From assembly GCA_902797695.1 (NCBI GenBank), contig CADBTW010000055.1:1-36703 (forward strand): a stretch of 36,703 bases of DNA, read 5' to 3'. Positions 1 to 7,039 of this stretch are shown one piece after another. A model generated the notes under the pieces. It was not told where the DNA came from, made no database searches, and worked only from the letters and a program-made list of their open reading frames with translations. Source of the stretch: an uncultured Sutterellaceae bacterium (GTDB lineage: Bacteria > Pseudomonadota > Gammaproteobacteria > Burkholderiales > Burkholderiaceae_F). The position numbers and the translations under genes were made by a program. Every line of letters starts with the position of its first letter. Within the stretch, counting starts at the first letter, position 1.

Positions 1-1
1 G

Positions 2-919
2 GAGCCGGTCTGTTCCGAGGTCTTCTCCGGCAACAGCATCGACAGCTCGGCCTATGCACATTTCATCCGCAACAACAATCTTTCCAAAGGAATCATTGTT
101 GCCGACAAGGGCTTTCCTGCCAGTGCAATTGCGGCTGAACTTGAGGATCGCCCCGAACTGCACTACCTGAACCCGCTGAAACGGGACAACAGGAAGATTG
201 AGCAATACGGGATGCTTGCTTTTGACCGCATGGTCCGGACGAAGGGAGAGACTGTCGCCTGCAAGAAAATCAAGGCGAGGAAAGGCTTGTTCCTTTATTC
301 CTTCCGGAATTCCAAGAAAGCCGAAGCCGAGGAAAAGGACTATCTGCTTCGCTGGAACAAAAAGGGTGATGTTCTTGATCCTGCTGACTTTGCCAGGAAG
401 AAGGAAAGGTTTGGAACGATCGTCTTTGAATCCGATCTGGATCTGCCTCTTGAGACGGTTTACCGCTGCTACGCCGACCGCTGGCAGATTGAGCTCGTCT
501 TCAGGAGCTACAAGAATGATCTGCTGATGGACCGCACCCGGGTTCAAGGGGATTTTTCGGTCATCGGTAATGAAGAGATCAACTTCATTTCGTCCCTGAT
601 CTCAAGCCGTCTCCTTCGAAAGGCCGATGACGCTGGTCTGCTTGAGAAAATGTCGTTCGGCGACCTGATGGAAGATCTTTCAATGGCCTGGAGAAAAGTT
701 GACGCTCCGGTAGCTCCATCCTCTGATGACGGGGGCTGGACATGTCCGGTCAAGGCTCTTTTCCCAGAGCTTGAAGCTCTTGGGTTGTCAAAGCCGGCTC
801 CAAAACCGGAACTCCTGAAGCCGGGAAGAAAGAGACTGACCAAGGTTGAATTCGTTGGCCCTAAGCGCCCTCGTGGCAGGCCGCGCAAGGACAGATTCGC
901 TACGGACGCGGATGTTTAG
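2..919 (+). CDS. IS4/IS1634-like transposase, 5' end outside window
   Basis: The reading frame is open from base 2 to the TAG at 917-919, so only the C-terminal ~305 residues are present and the start lies left of the window. The IS4-family signature Y-(2)-R-(3)-E-(6)-K is complete in YADRWQIELVFRSYK (coding bases about 470-515). This supplies the catalytic Glu of a DDE transposase; an earlier VADKGFP segment (bases ~92-112) fits the second Asp region. The C-terminus ends in a basic, AT-hook-like stretch (RPRGRPRKD). The protein would cut and rejoin the ends of its own element. Codon use is more A/T-tolerant than in the genes that follow, as expected for a mobile element. The precise family (IS1634 versus another IS4-group lineage) is inference. 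Confidence 0.85.
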   Translation, partial: EPVCSEVFSGNSIDSSAYAHFIRNNNLSKGIIVADKGFPASAIAAELEDRPELHYLNPLKRDNRKIEQYGMLAFDRMVRTKGETVACKKIKARKGLFLYSFRNSKKAEAEEKDYLLRWNKKGDVLDPADFARKKERFGTIVFESDLDLPLETVYRCYADRWQIELVFRSYKNDLLMDRTRVQGDFSVIGNEEINFISSLISSRLLRKADDAGLLEKMSFGDLMEDLSMAWRKVDAPVAPSSDDGGWTCPVKALFPELEALGLSKPAPKPELLKPGRKRLTKVEFVGPKRPRGRPRKDRFATDADV

Positions 920-934
920 TCCCAAAAATTGGGA
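920..934. repeat. Short palindrome just after the transposase stop (possible IS end or hairpin)
   Basis: TCCCAAAAATTGGGA begins one base after the transposase stop and is a 6-bp inverted repeat around AAA. It could be part of the right terminal inverted repeat or a small hairpin. The left end of the element is outside the window, so no matching repeat or target duplication can be checked. Confidence 0.4.
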
Positions 935-1304
935 AACTTCTAGATATATGTCCGCGAGCTGTTCCTTCCTCCTCTCCTTCTCCTAGCTCGCCGCGCTTCG
1001 GCGTTCCCTGCGTTGTTTCTCTCCAGTCCTTCCGGCGCTTCTTTCCTCTTCCTCTGAATTGAGTTTTAAAAACCAAAACTCTCTGTTTTCAATTCACCAA
1101 TTGTGCCGCCCCTCTCCGCTGAATAGAATTTTCCATGTCAGCCGGATGGATGGCTGTAAATATCATAAAAATCAAATCATTGCCAAATTTCCGGATTTGA
1201 CCTCAGGGTCCTTCCGGAAAGCGGCCCGGGTTCGTGAAGGGTTCTTCAAACAGAAAGCCTTAAGACATCCGGAAGGGCCGCAGGAAAAAAGGAGAGACGG
1301 GAAA
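935..1304. other. Intergenic region upstream of the cytochrome gene, with nested inverted repeat
   Basis: No convincing gene is present, although one frame stays open through it. Bases 1055-1096 hold two interlocking inverted repeats. The outer pair is TGAATTGA (1055-1062) with TCAATTCA (1089-1096), and the inner pair is GAGTTTT (1061-1067) with AAAACTC (1075-1081). The dyads lie about 210-250 bp before the cytochrome start and could be a regulator-binding site or the boundary of the inserted element. A pyrimidine-rich tract fills 961-1050. Confidence 0.45.
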
Positions 1305-1649
1305 ATGCCTCAGTTGAAAGCCTTGTTCTGCGCCGCGGCGCTCGGCCTTTCGCTCACCGCTTTCGCGGCGGACGGCCAGTTCCTCGCGGACCGGCACGTG
1401 TCGAAGGGCGTGAAGTGCGAGTCCTGCCACAAGGCGGGGCCGAAGGAAGCCCCGAAGAAGGCGGACTGCCTCGCCTGCCACGGCGGCACCTACGCGAAGC
1501 TCGCCGAGAAGACGGACAACCTCGAAGTGAACCCGCACGACTCGCACCAGGGCGAGATCGAGTGCTCGAAGTGCCACAAGGGCCACAAGCCCGCGGTGCT
1601 CGAATGCGCCCGGTGCCACGACTTCAGCAAGGAGCTGCACATCCGCTAG
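1305..1649 (+). CDS. Periplasmic tetrahaem cytochrome c (cytochrome c3 type), electron donor to flavoprotein reductase
   Basis: The 114-residue product has a Sec signal peptide (cleavage near AFA-21) and four CxxCH haem c motifs starting at residues 38, 55, 87 and 101. Extra histidines at 31, 78, 81 and 94 are possible distal ligands. Its size and spacing match the small tetrahaem domain found at the N-terminus of Shewanella-type flavocytochrome c, here as a separate protein. It probably carries electrons from a membrane quinol dehydrogenase to the FAD protein encoded 74 bp downstream. The frame extends upstream to 1059, but the start chosen is ATG 1305. GGAGAG lies at 1291-1296 and the signal peptide begins exactly there. 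The pairing with the flavoprotein is inferred from gene order. Confidence 0.9.
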   Translation: MPQLKALFCAAALGLSLTAFAADGQFLADRHVSKGVKCESCHKAGPKEAPKKADCLACHGGTYAKLAEKTDNLEVNPHDSHQGEIECSKCHKGHKPAVLECARCHDFSKELHIR

Positions 1650-1679
1650 GAGCCCCTGGGATCCATTGAAGGAAAAAAC

Positions 1680-1709
1680 AAGCAGTACCAGACAAAGCAG
1701 TACCAGACA
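1680..1709. repeat. Perfect 15-bp tandem duplication in the cytochrome-flavoprotein spacer
   Basis: AAGCAGTACCAGACA occurs twice, head to tail, at 1680-1694 and 1695-1709. It ends just before the AAGGAG ribosome-binding site of the next gene. It looks like a recent replication-slippage duplication in the leader between two co-transcribed genes. Confidence 0.8.
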
Positions 1710-1723
1710 GGAAGGAGAAAACC

Positions 1724-3298
1724 ATGACCAACATTTCCAAGCGTTCTTTTCTTAAGTTCGCCGTGGCGTCAGCCGCCGCGGTCCCGGCGGTCCGTGCGGC
1801 GTCCGCCGCTGAAGCCTCGGGCAAGTGGGACGAGGTGACCGACGTCCTCGTGATCGGCTACGGCGGCGCGGGTGCCGCTGCCGCGATCGAGGCGCACGAC
1901 GCGGGCGCGAAGGTCCTGATCGTCGAGAAGATGAAGAACGCGGGCGGCAACACCCGGGCGTCCGGCGGCGGCTTCATCATCCCGAAGGACGCGGACCAGG
2001 CCTACGAGTACCTCGAGAAGACGTTCCTCTTCGCGGATAACGAAATGGACGGGTCGCTTGTGCGCGAGTTCTGCAAGGGCGCGGTCGCTCTTCCCCAGTT
2101 CTTCAAGCGGATCGCGCCGAACGCGAAGCTCCGCGTGACCGGCCACGCGAACTACCCCTACCTCCCGCACGCGGACAACATCACGAAGTACCGGGTCCGC
2201 GGGAAGCACACGGGCGGGATCGACCTGATCGAGACGCTCCGCACAGCGGTCGAAAAGGACCGGAACATCCCGGTGTGGCTCGAGAGCCCGGCGCTTGAGC
2301 TCGTGCGCGGCCCGAACGGGGTCGCGGGCGCGGTCGTCCGCCATGACGGGAAGAACGTCCGGGTCCAGGCGCGCCGCGGCGTGGTGCTCGCCTGCGGGGG
2401 GTACGAATACGACAAGCAGTCCCTCCAGAACTACTGCCTCGGGACGAACGTCCTCGGGCTCGGGAACCCCGGCAACACCGGGGACGGCATCCGGATGGCG
2501 GCCTCGATGGGAGCCCGCCTCTGGCACATGACCTCGTACTCGTGCCCCCTCGGCATCAAGATCCCTGGCTGCAAGGCCGCGGTCTTCGTCTCGATGCAGA
2601 CCCCGAACTACATCATGGTGAACCAGGACGGGAAGCGCTTCTGCAACGAGGCGGGCGTCGACTTCCACGGCTTCATCTACGCCGTGAACCAGCTTGACGG
2701 CGTGAAGCACCGCTATCCCGCGATCCCCTGCTACATCATCATGGACGAGGTGGGGCGCCTTGCCGGCCGTCCGACCCACTTCAGCTACGGGTACGCGGCG
2801 CAGATCGAAGGGTACCGGTGGAGCGAGGACAGCTCCCGGGAAATCCAGAGCGGCGTCGTGAAGAAGGCGGAGACGCTCGACGACCTCGCGAAGATGATCA
2901 ACGTCCCGGCCGAGAACCTGAAGGCCCAGGTCGCTCGCTGGAACGCCGACATGAAGAAGGGCGCCGACACCGAGTTCGGCCGGAAGCTGAAGAAGACCGG
3001 GAAGACCGCCTTTGTCGGGACCGAAGTGCCGACGCTCTCCGCGCCGCTTTCCGAGAAGGGCCCGTACTACGCGATCCAGGCCTTCCCCGCGCTCCTCAAC
3101 ACGCAGGGCGGCCCGAAGCGCGACGCGAAGGCCCGCGTGATGGACGTCTACGACCGCCCGATCCCGCGCCTCTTCGTCGCGGGCGAGCTCGGGTCCATCT
3201 GGGGCTCGATCTACCAGGGGTCCTCGAACGTCTGCGAGGCGCTCGTCTACGGGCGCATCGCCGGGGCCTCGGCCGCGGCCGAGAAGCCCGCTGCCTAG
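1724..3298 (+). CDS. Exported FAD-binding reductase (flavocytochrome c / fumarate-reductase flavoprotein family)
   Basis: The product is 524 residues. An N-terminal twin-arginine-like signal has KR in place of RR (SKRSFLK), followed by an Ala-rich segment ending around residue 28. The FAD-binding Rossmann motif GYGGAGAAAA follows at about residue 45, then EKMKNAGGNTRASGG, typical of the FAD_binding_2 family. The C-terminal segment TQGGPKRDA...GELGSIWGSIYQGSSNV matches the closing FAD-contact region of fumarate and urocanate reductase-type proteins. It lacks haem, and the tetrahaem cytochrome gene immediately upstream probably supplies electrons. The likely role is reduction of an enoate or similar organic acceptor in the periplasm during anaerobic respiration. 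The substrate cannot be read from the sequence. AAGGAG at 1712-1717 supports the start. Confidence 0.88.
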   Translation: MTNISKRSFLKFAVASAAAVPAVRAASAAEASGKWDEVTDVLVIGYGGAGAAAAIEAHDAGAKVLIVEKMKNAGGNTRASGGGFIIPKDADQAYEYLEKTFLFADNEMDGSLVREFCKGAVALPQFFKRIAPNAKLRVTGHANYPYLPHADNITKYRVRGKHTGGIDLIETLRTAVEKDRNIPVWLESPALELVRGPNGVAGAVVRHDGKNVRVQARRGVVLACGGYEYDKQSLQNYCLGTNVLGLGNPGNTGDGIRMAASMGARLWHMTSYSCPLGIKIPGCKAAVFVSMQTPNYIMVNQDGKRFCNEAGVDFHGFIYAVNQLDGVKHRYPAIPCYIIMDEVGRLAGRPTHFSYGYAAQIEGYRWSEDSSREIQSGVVKKAETLDDLAKMINVPAENLKAQVARWNADMKKGADTEFGRKLKKTGKTAFVGTEVPTLSAPLSEKGPYYAIQAFPALLNTQGGPKRDAKARVMDVYDRPIPRLFVAGELGSIWGSIYQGSSNVCEALVYGRIAGASAAAEKPAA

Positions 3299-3363
3299 GC
3301 GCGAGGCTCCTCTTCCGGGGCGGCACGGGACACCGCCCCTCATCCAATGTTCTCTCTCCTTCA

Positions 3364-3412
3364 GCCCGGCTGTCTTCCCTGCGTCATCGGGAAGCGGCCG
3401 GGCCCTTTTCTT
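3364..3412 (+). terminator. Rho-independent terminator after the flavoprotein gene
   Basis: GCCCGGC (3364-3370) pairs with GCCGGGC (3397-3403), with an inner CTTCCC/GGGAAG stem, followed by CCTTTTCTT. It closes the cytochrome-flavoprotein operon and separates it from the LysR gene downstream. Confidence 0.75.
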
Positions 3413-3473
3413 ATCAGGAATCCGGACCGGGGCCTCGCGCCGCACGCGGATATACTCGAAGGACCAAGGCGAA

Positions 3474-4406
3474 ATGTTCCCGGGGCGACCCATGTTCCAC
3501 TTTTCGATTGCCGACCTCACGCTCTTCTCCGCGATAGCTGACGAGCGGAACCTCACGCGGGGCGCCGCGCGCGTGCACCTCTCGGTCCCGGCGGCGTCGA
3601 TCAGGCTGAAGCGGCTCGAGGACGCGCTCGACGTCCAGCTCGTCACGCGGCTTCCGCGCGGGATCGAGCTCACGGAGGCCGGAAAGGCGCTCGACCGGCA
3701 CGCGAAGGCGATCCTCCGGCAGCTTGACGAGCTGACCGCCGAGGTCGCCCCGTACGCGCGGCTCGGGAAGGGCATGGTCCGGATCGTCTCGAACTACATC
3801 TCGTCCGTCGACTACCTCCCCACTGACATCTCGCGCTTCCTCTCGGCTCACCCGACCGCCCGCGTGCACCTCGACCAGAAGCCTTCCGACCGGGTGGTGG
3901 AGATGGTGGCGACCGGGCGCGCGGACATCGGGGTTTCGGCCTTCACGGGCGACTATCCGAACGTCCGCTTCCACCCGTACCACGAGGACGCGCTCGTCGT
4001 CGTTCTCCCGAAGGGGCACCCGCTTGAGGAGAAGGAACGCGTGGACTATTCGGAGACGCTCAGGTATGAGTTCGTGACGCTCGACCGGCACAGCGCGATG
4101 CAGACCTTCCTCTTCGAGCACGCGAACGCGCTCGGGCACCCGATCGAGCCGAGGGCCGAGGTGGACAACCCGCTCATCCTCATGAGGCTCGTTTCGCAGG
4201 GGCAGGGGATCGGGATCGTGAGCCTGAAGACGTACGAAACGCTTTCCCCCGCGATCGAGGTCGGCATGGTGCGGCTCTCGAACCCGTGGGCCCTCCGGCA
4301 CCTCCGGATCGTGGTTCCCGCGGCGGAGGAAAGCCTGAACGGCACGGTTCGCGAGTTCCTGGGGCTATTGCTTCGCGAAGCGGAGAAGGATCCCGCGGGT
4401 GGCTGA
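3474..4406 (+). CDS. LysR-family transcriptional regulator
   Basis: This 310-residue protein has the standard LysR layout. A winged helix-turn-helix occupies about residues 12-70 (IADERNLTRGAARVHLSVPA is the recognition region), followed by a linker helix. A periplasmic-binding-protein-like effector domain runs to the end, with the typical ...VRIVSNYISS... and GRADIGVSAF strands. The start is either ATG 3474, preceded by a modest AAGG, or ATG 3492, which lacks a clear site; both give a complete DNA-binding domain. It sits downstream of the reductase operon in the same direction but beyond a terminator. It may control that operon in response to the reductase substrate; this is inference from proximity. 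Confidence 0.85.
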   Translation: MFPGRPMFHFSIADLTLFSAIADERNLTRGAARVHLSVPAASIRLKRLEDALDVQLVTRLPRGIELTEAGKALDRHAKAILRQLDELTAEVAPYARLGKGMVRIVSNYISSVDYLPTDISRFLSAHPTARVHLDQKPSDRVVEMVATGRADIGVSAFTGDYPNVRFHPYHEDALVVVLPKGHPLEEKERVDYSETLRYEFVTLDRHSAMQTFLFEHANALGHPIEPRAEVDNPLILMRLVSQGQGIGIVSLKTYETLSPAIEVGMVRLSNPWALRHLRIVVPAAEESLNGTVREFLGLLLREAEKDPAGG

Positions 4407-4482
4407 GGATGCCCCGCTTCCCAAAGGGATGAGGCCCCGAGCGCGAGAAGGCAGCTGGCAAGGACTTGGTGACCGGCAAGCG

Positions 4483-4496
4483 GCGGAATATTCCGC
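4483..4496. promoter_or_regulatory. 14-bp perfect palindrome, probable operator of the RelB-like gene
   Basis: GCGGAATATTCCGC is a perfect palindrome ending 30 bp before the antitoxin start codon. RelB/DinJ ribbon-helix-helix dimers bind such dyads to repress their own operon. The assignment is by position and symmetry only. Confidence 0.5.
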
Positions 4497-4526
4497 GAGC
4501 GCTGTTTTGGAATCAGGGGAATCGCC

Positions 4527-4784
4527 ATGGTTGTTAATGTCCAAGCGAAGGTTGACAAGGCCCTGAGGGACGAGGTGTCGGAAATCCTCGGCCGCATGGG
4601 GCTCGACGTCCCGACGGCCATCAGGCTTTATTTCAACCAGATCGTCGTCGAGCAGGGGCTCCCCTTCAGGCCGACGACCGATGACTTCCATTCTTCAGGG
4701 AACATCAGTCGCCTGAAGGAAGTCCTGAAGGACATCAGGGCGGAGAGGAACCTCGAACGCCACGACCTCATAAAGGATGAGTGA
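4527..4784 (+). CDS. RelB/DinJ-family antitoxin, apparently without partner toxin
   Basis: The 85-residue protein has the N-terminal ribbon-helix-helix layout of the RelB/DinJ family. The beta strand VVNVQAKVDKALRDEV is followed by a helix with MGLDVPTAIRLYFNQIV and the conserved GLPF segment. Family members repress their own promoter and neutralise RelE/YafQ-type mRNA interferases, through a C-terminal tail that is present at normal length here. No RelE/YafQ-like reading frame follows. The only frame overlapping the stop (from ATG 4777) is a shadow of a minus-strand gene. The gene is therefore an orphan antitoxin or a plain transcription factor. A palindrome upstream fits autoregulation. Confidence 0.82.
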   Translation: MVVNVQAKVDKALRDEVSEILGRMGLDVPTAIRLYFNQIVVEQGLPFRPTTDDFHSSGNISRLKEVLKDIRAERNLERHDLIKDE

Positions 4785-4838
4785 CGGCCTTGGCCTCGCG
4801 CAAGAGGATCAGGCCGCGGAAAGCACAGGAACTCCCGC

Positions 4839-4988
4839 TTACCTGAGGAAAAGCAAGGCCGCGATCACGAGCCCGGCGACGAGCACCGCGCCCGCAATGC
4901 AGAGCGCGGCGGTGCCGAAGGCGAAGAGGATGTCGACCAGGTTCCGGACGACGGACCATACGGCCTCCCGCAGCTCCTTCCAGAACAT
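4839..4988 (-). CDS. Small membrane protein (49 aa), unknown function
   Basis: The reading frame gives a 49-residue protein with an amphipathic N-terminus (MFWKELREAVWSVVRNLVD) and a long hydrophobic stretch from about residue 20 to 48. This is enough for one long or two short membrane helices. A strong GGAGG lies 8 bases before ATG 4988. An alternative upstream ATG would add 19 residues and also has GGAGG, but only two bases away, which is too close. It is transcribed divergently from the PNPOx-like gene. No family is recognised; the call rests on the ribosome-binding site and hydrophobicity. Confidence 0.5.
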   Translation of the reverse strand: MFWKELREAVWSVVRNLVDILFAFGTAALCIAGAVLVAGLVIAALLFLR

Positions 4989-5202
4989 TCGCCTTTCCTC
5001 CGATTCCTTCCATTGAACGCTGACGCCCGCCACAGACGTATGCATTTCCTCCGAATTTACCCGCTCTTTTCCTCGAAGTGAGCCAAGGCGAAAATAGGTC
5101 CTGAAGCGGCCCCGGGACAGGCGCGACTTCCCGCCTCTTGGAGAGGGACGTCCAGCATGCCCAAAGCCCGGCCGATAAGAAAAGAACAGGGAGGAACGTA
5201 GC

Positions 5203-5814
5203 ATGGCGGGACTGAACGAAAAGGAAGAGGCGGGAAAGTACCCCGAAGGGTCGACCGCGGGGAGACCCTTGAGGCGGAAGATGCGGGAACTGACACCCGA
5301 GCAGGCGCTCGAGGTGATCGCGGCGTCGGAATACGCGACGCTCGCGACCTGCGACCGGGAAGGGTACCCGTACGCGGTGCCGATTTCGCCGGTCCTTGAA
5401 GGCGACCACCTCTACTTCCACGCGACGGCGACGCCTGGCGGGCGAAAGGAGGACAACATGCTCGCGGACCCGAACGTGAGCCTCGCCTTCGTCTCGAAGT
5501 CCTTCACGCTCGGCTCCTGCTACTCGGTCGACTACGCGAGCGCGATCGTGAGGGGGCGCGCGAAGAAGGTCGAGAGCGAGGAAGAGAAGCGGCACGCCTT
5601 CGACCTGATCCTCGAACGCTACGCCCCCTTCAACAGCGCCGAGCGGAACGCGATCCAGATGAAGGTGCGCGGTCCCTACGCCGTGATCTGGCGGATCGAG
5701 ATCGAGCATATCGACGGGAAGGCGCGCGCGGCGAACGAGTGGATCCAGGGGCGCTCTCCCACGATGCTCCAGGACACGTGCACCTCTGCGTGGCTGCAGG
5801 GGGCGCCGAAGTAG
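5203..5814 (+). CDS. Pyridoxamine 5'-phosphate oxidase-fold flavin-binding protein (NimA-like)
   Basis: The product is 203 residues. After a ~25-residue charged extension it has the split-barrel flavin-binding fold. Recognisable blocks are YATLATCDREGYPYAVPISPV (about residues 45-65), DHLYFHATATPGGRKEDNM and VSLAFVSKSF, with YASAIVRGRAKKV further on. Proteins of this family bind FMN and include 5-nitroimidazole reductases (Nim) as well as many uncharacterised oxidoreductases; the LYFH and G-R-K-x-D-N-M blocks are the usual family landmarks. The start ATG 5203 has AGGGAGGA just upstream. It precedes a LysR gene by 48 bp on the same strand. The substrate is unknown. Confidence 0.8.
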   Translation: MAGLNEKEEAGKYPEGSTAGRPLRRKMRELTPEQALEVIAASEYATLATCDREGYPYAVPISPVLEGDHLYFHATATPGGRKEDNMLADPNVSLAFVSKSFTLGSCYSVDYASAIVRGRAKKVESEEEKRHAFDLILERYAPFNSAERNAIQMKVRGPYAVIWRIEIEHIDGKARAANEWIQGRSPTMLQDTCTSAWLQGAPK

Positions 5815-5862
5815 GCGGGACCGGGCGGTTCCCTGGAACCCTGGGAGAGGGGAGGAAATCGA

Positions 5863-6852
5863 TTGGCGGATGTGAAGAAGCCAAGGCGCGAGGCGCTTGA
5901 AAGCGTCTTCTCGTGGCGGGTCTTCGTCGCGGTCGCGAGCACAGGAAGTGTCTCCCGCGCGGCGCTCGAGACCGGGCTCCCGATCTCGACCGTCTCCCGC
6001 GTCCTCTCCGAGTTCGAGCTCGCCGCGGGCGGCCCCCTCTTCGACCGCTCGAAGCGGCCGCTAAGGCTTACGCCGCGCGGCGAGCACGTCCGTGCCGCCG
6101 TGAAGCCCGCGCTTGACGCGGCGGAAATCTGCCTCGCCGCCTTGCGGTCTGAGGAGCGTTCCCCGATCAGGCTTTCGACCCCTGCCGGGATCGGGCGGTT
6201 CTATGTCCCGAGGGAACTCACGGAGTACGCATCAGTCGATCCGAAGGCCGAATTCCAGCTCTTCATCGACATGGCGGAAGGGGAGGTGCTTTCAGGCGCG
6301 TGCGACGTCGCCCTTTTCCCTGGCGTTCCGGCGCCTGACGACAGGCTCCGGGTCGTCCCGGCGATCGAGGGGTGGACCGCGCCGCTCGCTTCCCGCCGGT
6401 ACCTCGCGGAGCACGGGGAGCCGGCGCGCCCCGAGGACCTCGTACGCCACACCGGGATCCTGAAGATCGGGGAGCGGTTCGAGGAGACGGAGAGCCTCGT
6501 GCGCGGCTCCGAGTCCCGCCCGGTCGGATGGCGCCGGACCGCCGGGTTCGAGGACATGATGAGCCTCAAGACCGCGCTTCTCGAAGGGAAGGGGATCACG
6601 GTCGACCTCCCGCTCGGGATGGTGCTTTCTGAAATCGAGTCGGGCGAAGTCCGCGCGGTGCTTTCAGGCTGGCACCGTCCGGCCTGGACCTACAGCCTCG
6701 TCACGCTCCGCCACGCGAGGCCCGACGTGGAAGCGTTCGCCCTCTGGTACGGGAAGGCGGTCGACCGCGACATCAACGGGCGGCGCGAACGGGGCTTCAG
6801 GCTCCTCGAAGCGAAGGGCGAGTGGCATGAAGCTGCTTTTTTCGGATCCTGA
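5863..6852 (+). CDS. LysR-family transcriptional regulator with TTG start
   Basis: The 329-residue protein has an N-terminal winged helix-turn-helix (about residues 14-75; SVSRAALETGLPISTVSRVL is the helix-turn-helix) and a C-terminal effector-binding domain. The start is TTG 5863, because GGAGG at 5851-5855 lies seven bases away and the nearby ATG (5870) is out of frame. It lies between the PNPOx-like gene and the second FAD reductase, all on the same strand. A hairpin terminator (6888-6913) follows the LysR gene, so the reductase has its own promoter. Regulation of the reductase is plausible from the arrangement but not shown. Confidence 0.85.
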   Translation: MADVKKPRREALESVFSWRVFVAVASTGSVSRAALETGLPISTVSRVLSEFELAAGGPLFDRSKRPLRLTPRGEHVRAAVKPALDAAEICLAALRSEERSPIRLSTPAGIGRFYVPRELTEYASVDPKAEFQLFIDMAEGEVLSGACDVALFPGVPAPDDRLRVVPAIEGWTAPLASRRYLAEHGEPARPEDLVRHTGILKIGERFEETESLVRGSESRPVGWRRTAGFEDMMSLKTALLEGKGITVDLPLGMVLSEIESGEVRAVLSGWHRPAWTYSLVTLRHARPDVEAFALWYGKAVDRDINGRRERGFRLLEAKGEWHEAAFFGS

Positions 6853-6887
6853 CTTCTCCCGGTTCCATTCCTTCTTCTACGACTAAA

Positions 6888-6913
6888 AGTTTCCGTTTTT
6901 CGGAAACTCTTTT
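6888..6913 (+). terminator. Rho-independent terminator after LysR gene
   Basis: AGTTTCCG (6888-6895) and CGGAAACT (6901-6908) form an 8-bp stem with a five-T loop, followed by CTTTT. An A run precedes the stem, so it could also work weakly on the opposite strand. Confidence 0.7.
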
Positions 6914-7039
6914 CCCGCGATTCCCGTTGCTAGGAAATTCCTCCTTCCGTAACCTACGCATTGCGGCCTAAGTCTTCCGAACAACGAAAACGGAAGCGGG
7001 CCGGACATTCGCTGAAACGAAATAGGAGAGAGAAGAATC

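Noticed and set aside
1769-3775. 668-codon minus-strand frame opposite the flavoprotein gene
   Set aside because: It is a long antisense open frame caused by high GC and codon bias. It is Arg/Val/His-rich with no domain, while the plus strand encodes a clear flavoprotein.
4777-5016. Plus-strand frame whose ATG overlaps the antitoxin stop, the usual place for a toxin
   Set aside because: The sequence has no RelE/YafQ features, and it is the complement of a minus-strand frame with a strong ribosome-binding site and a clear membrane segment.
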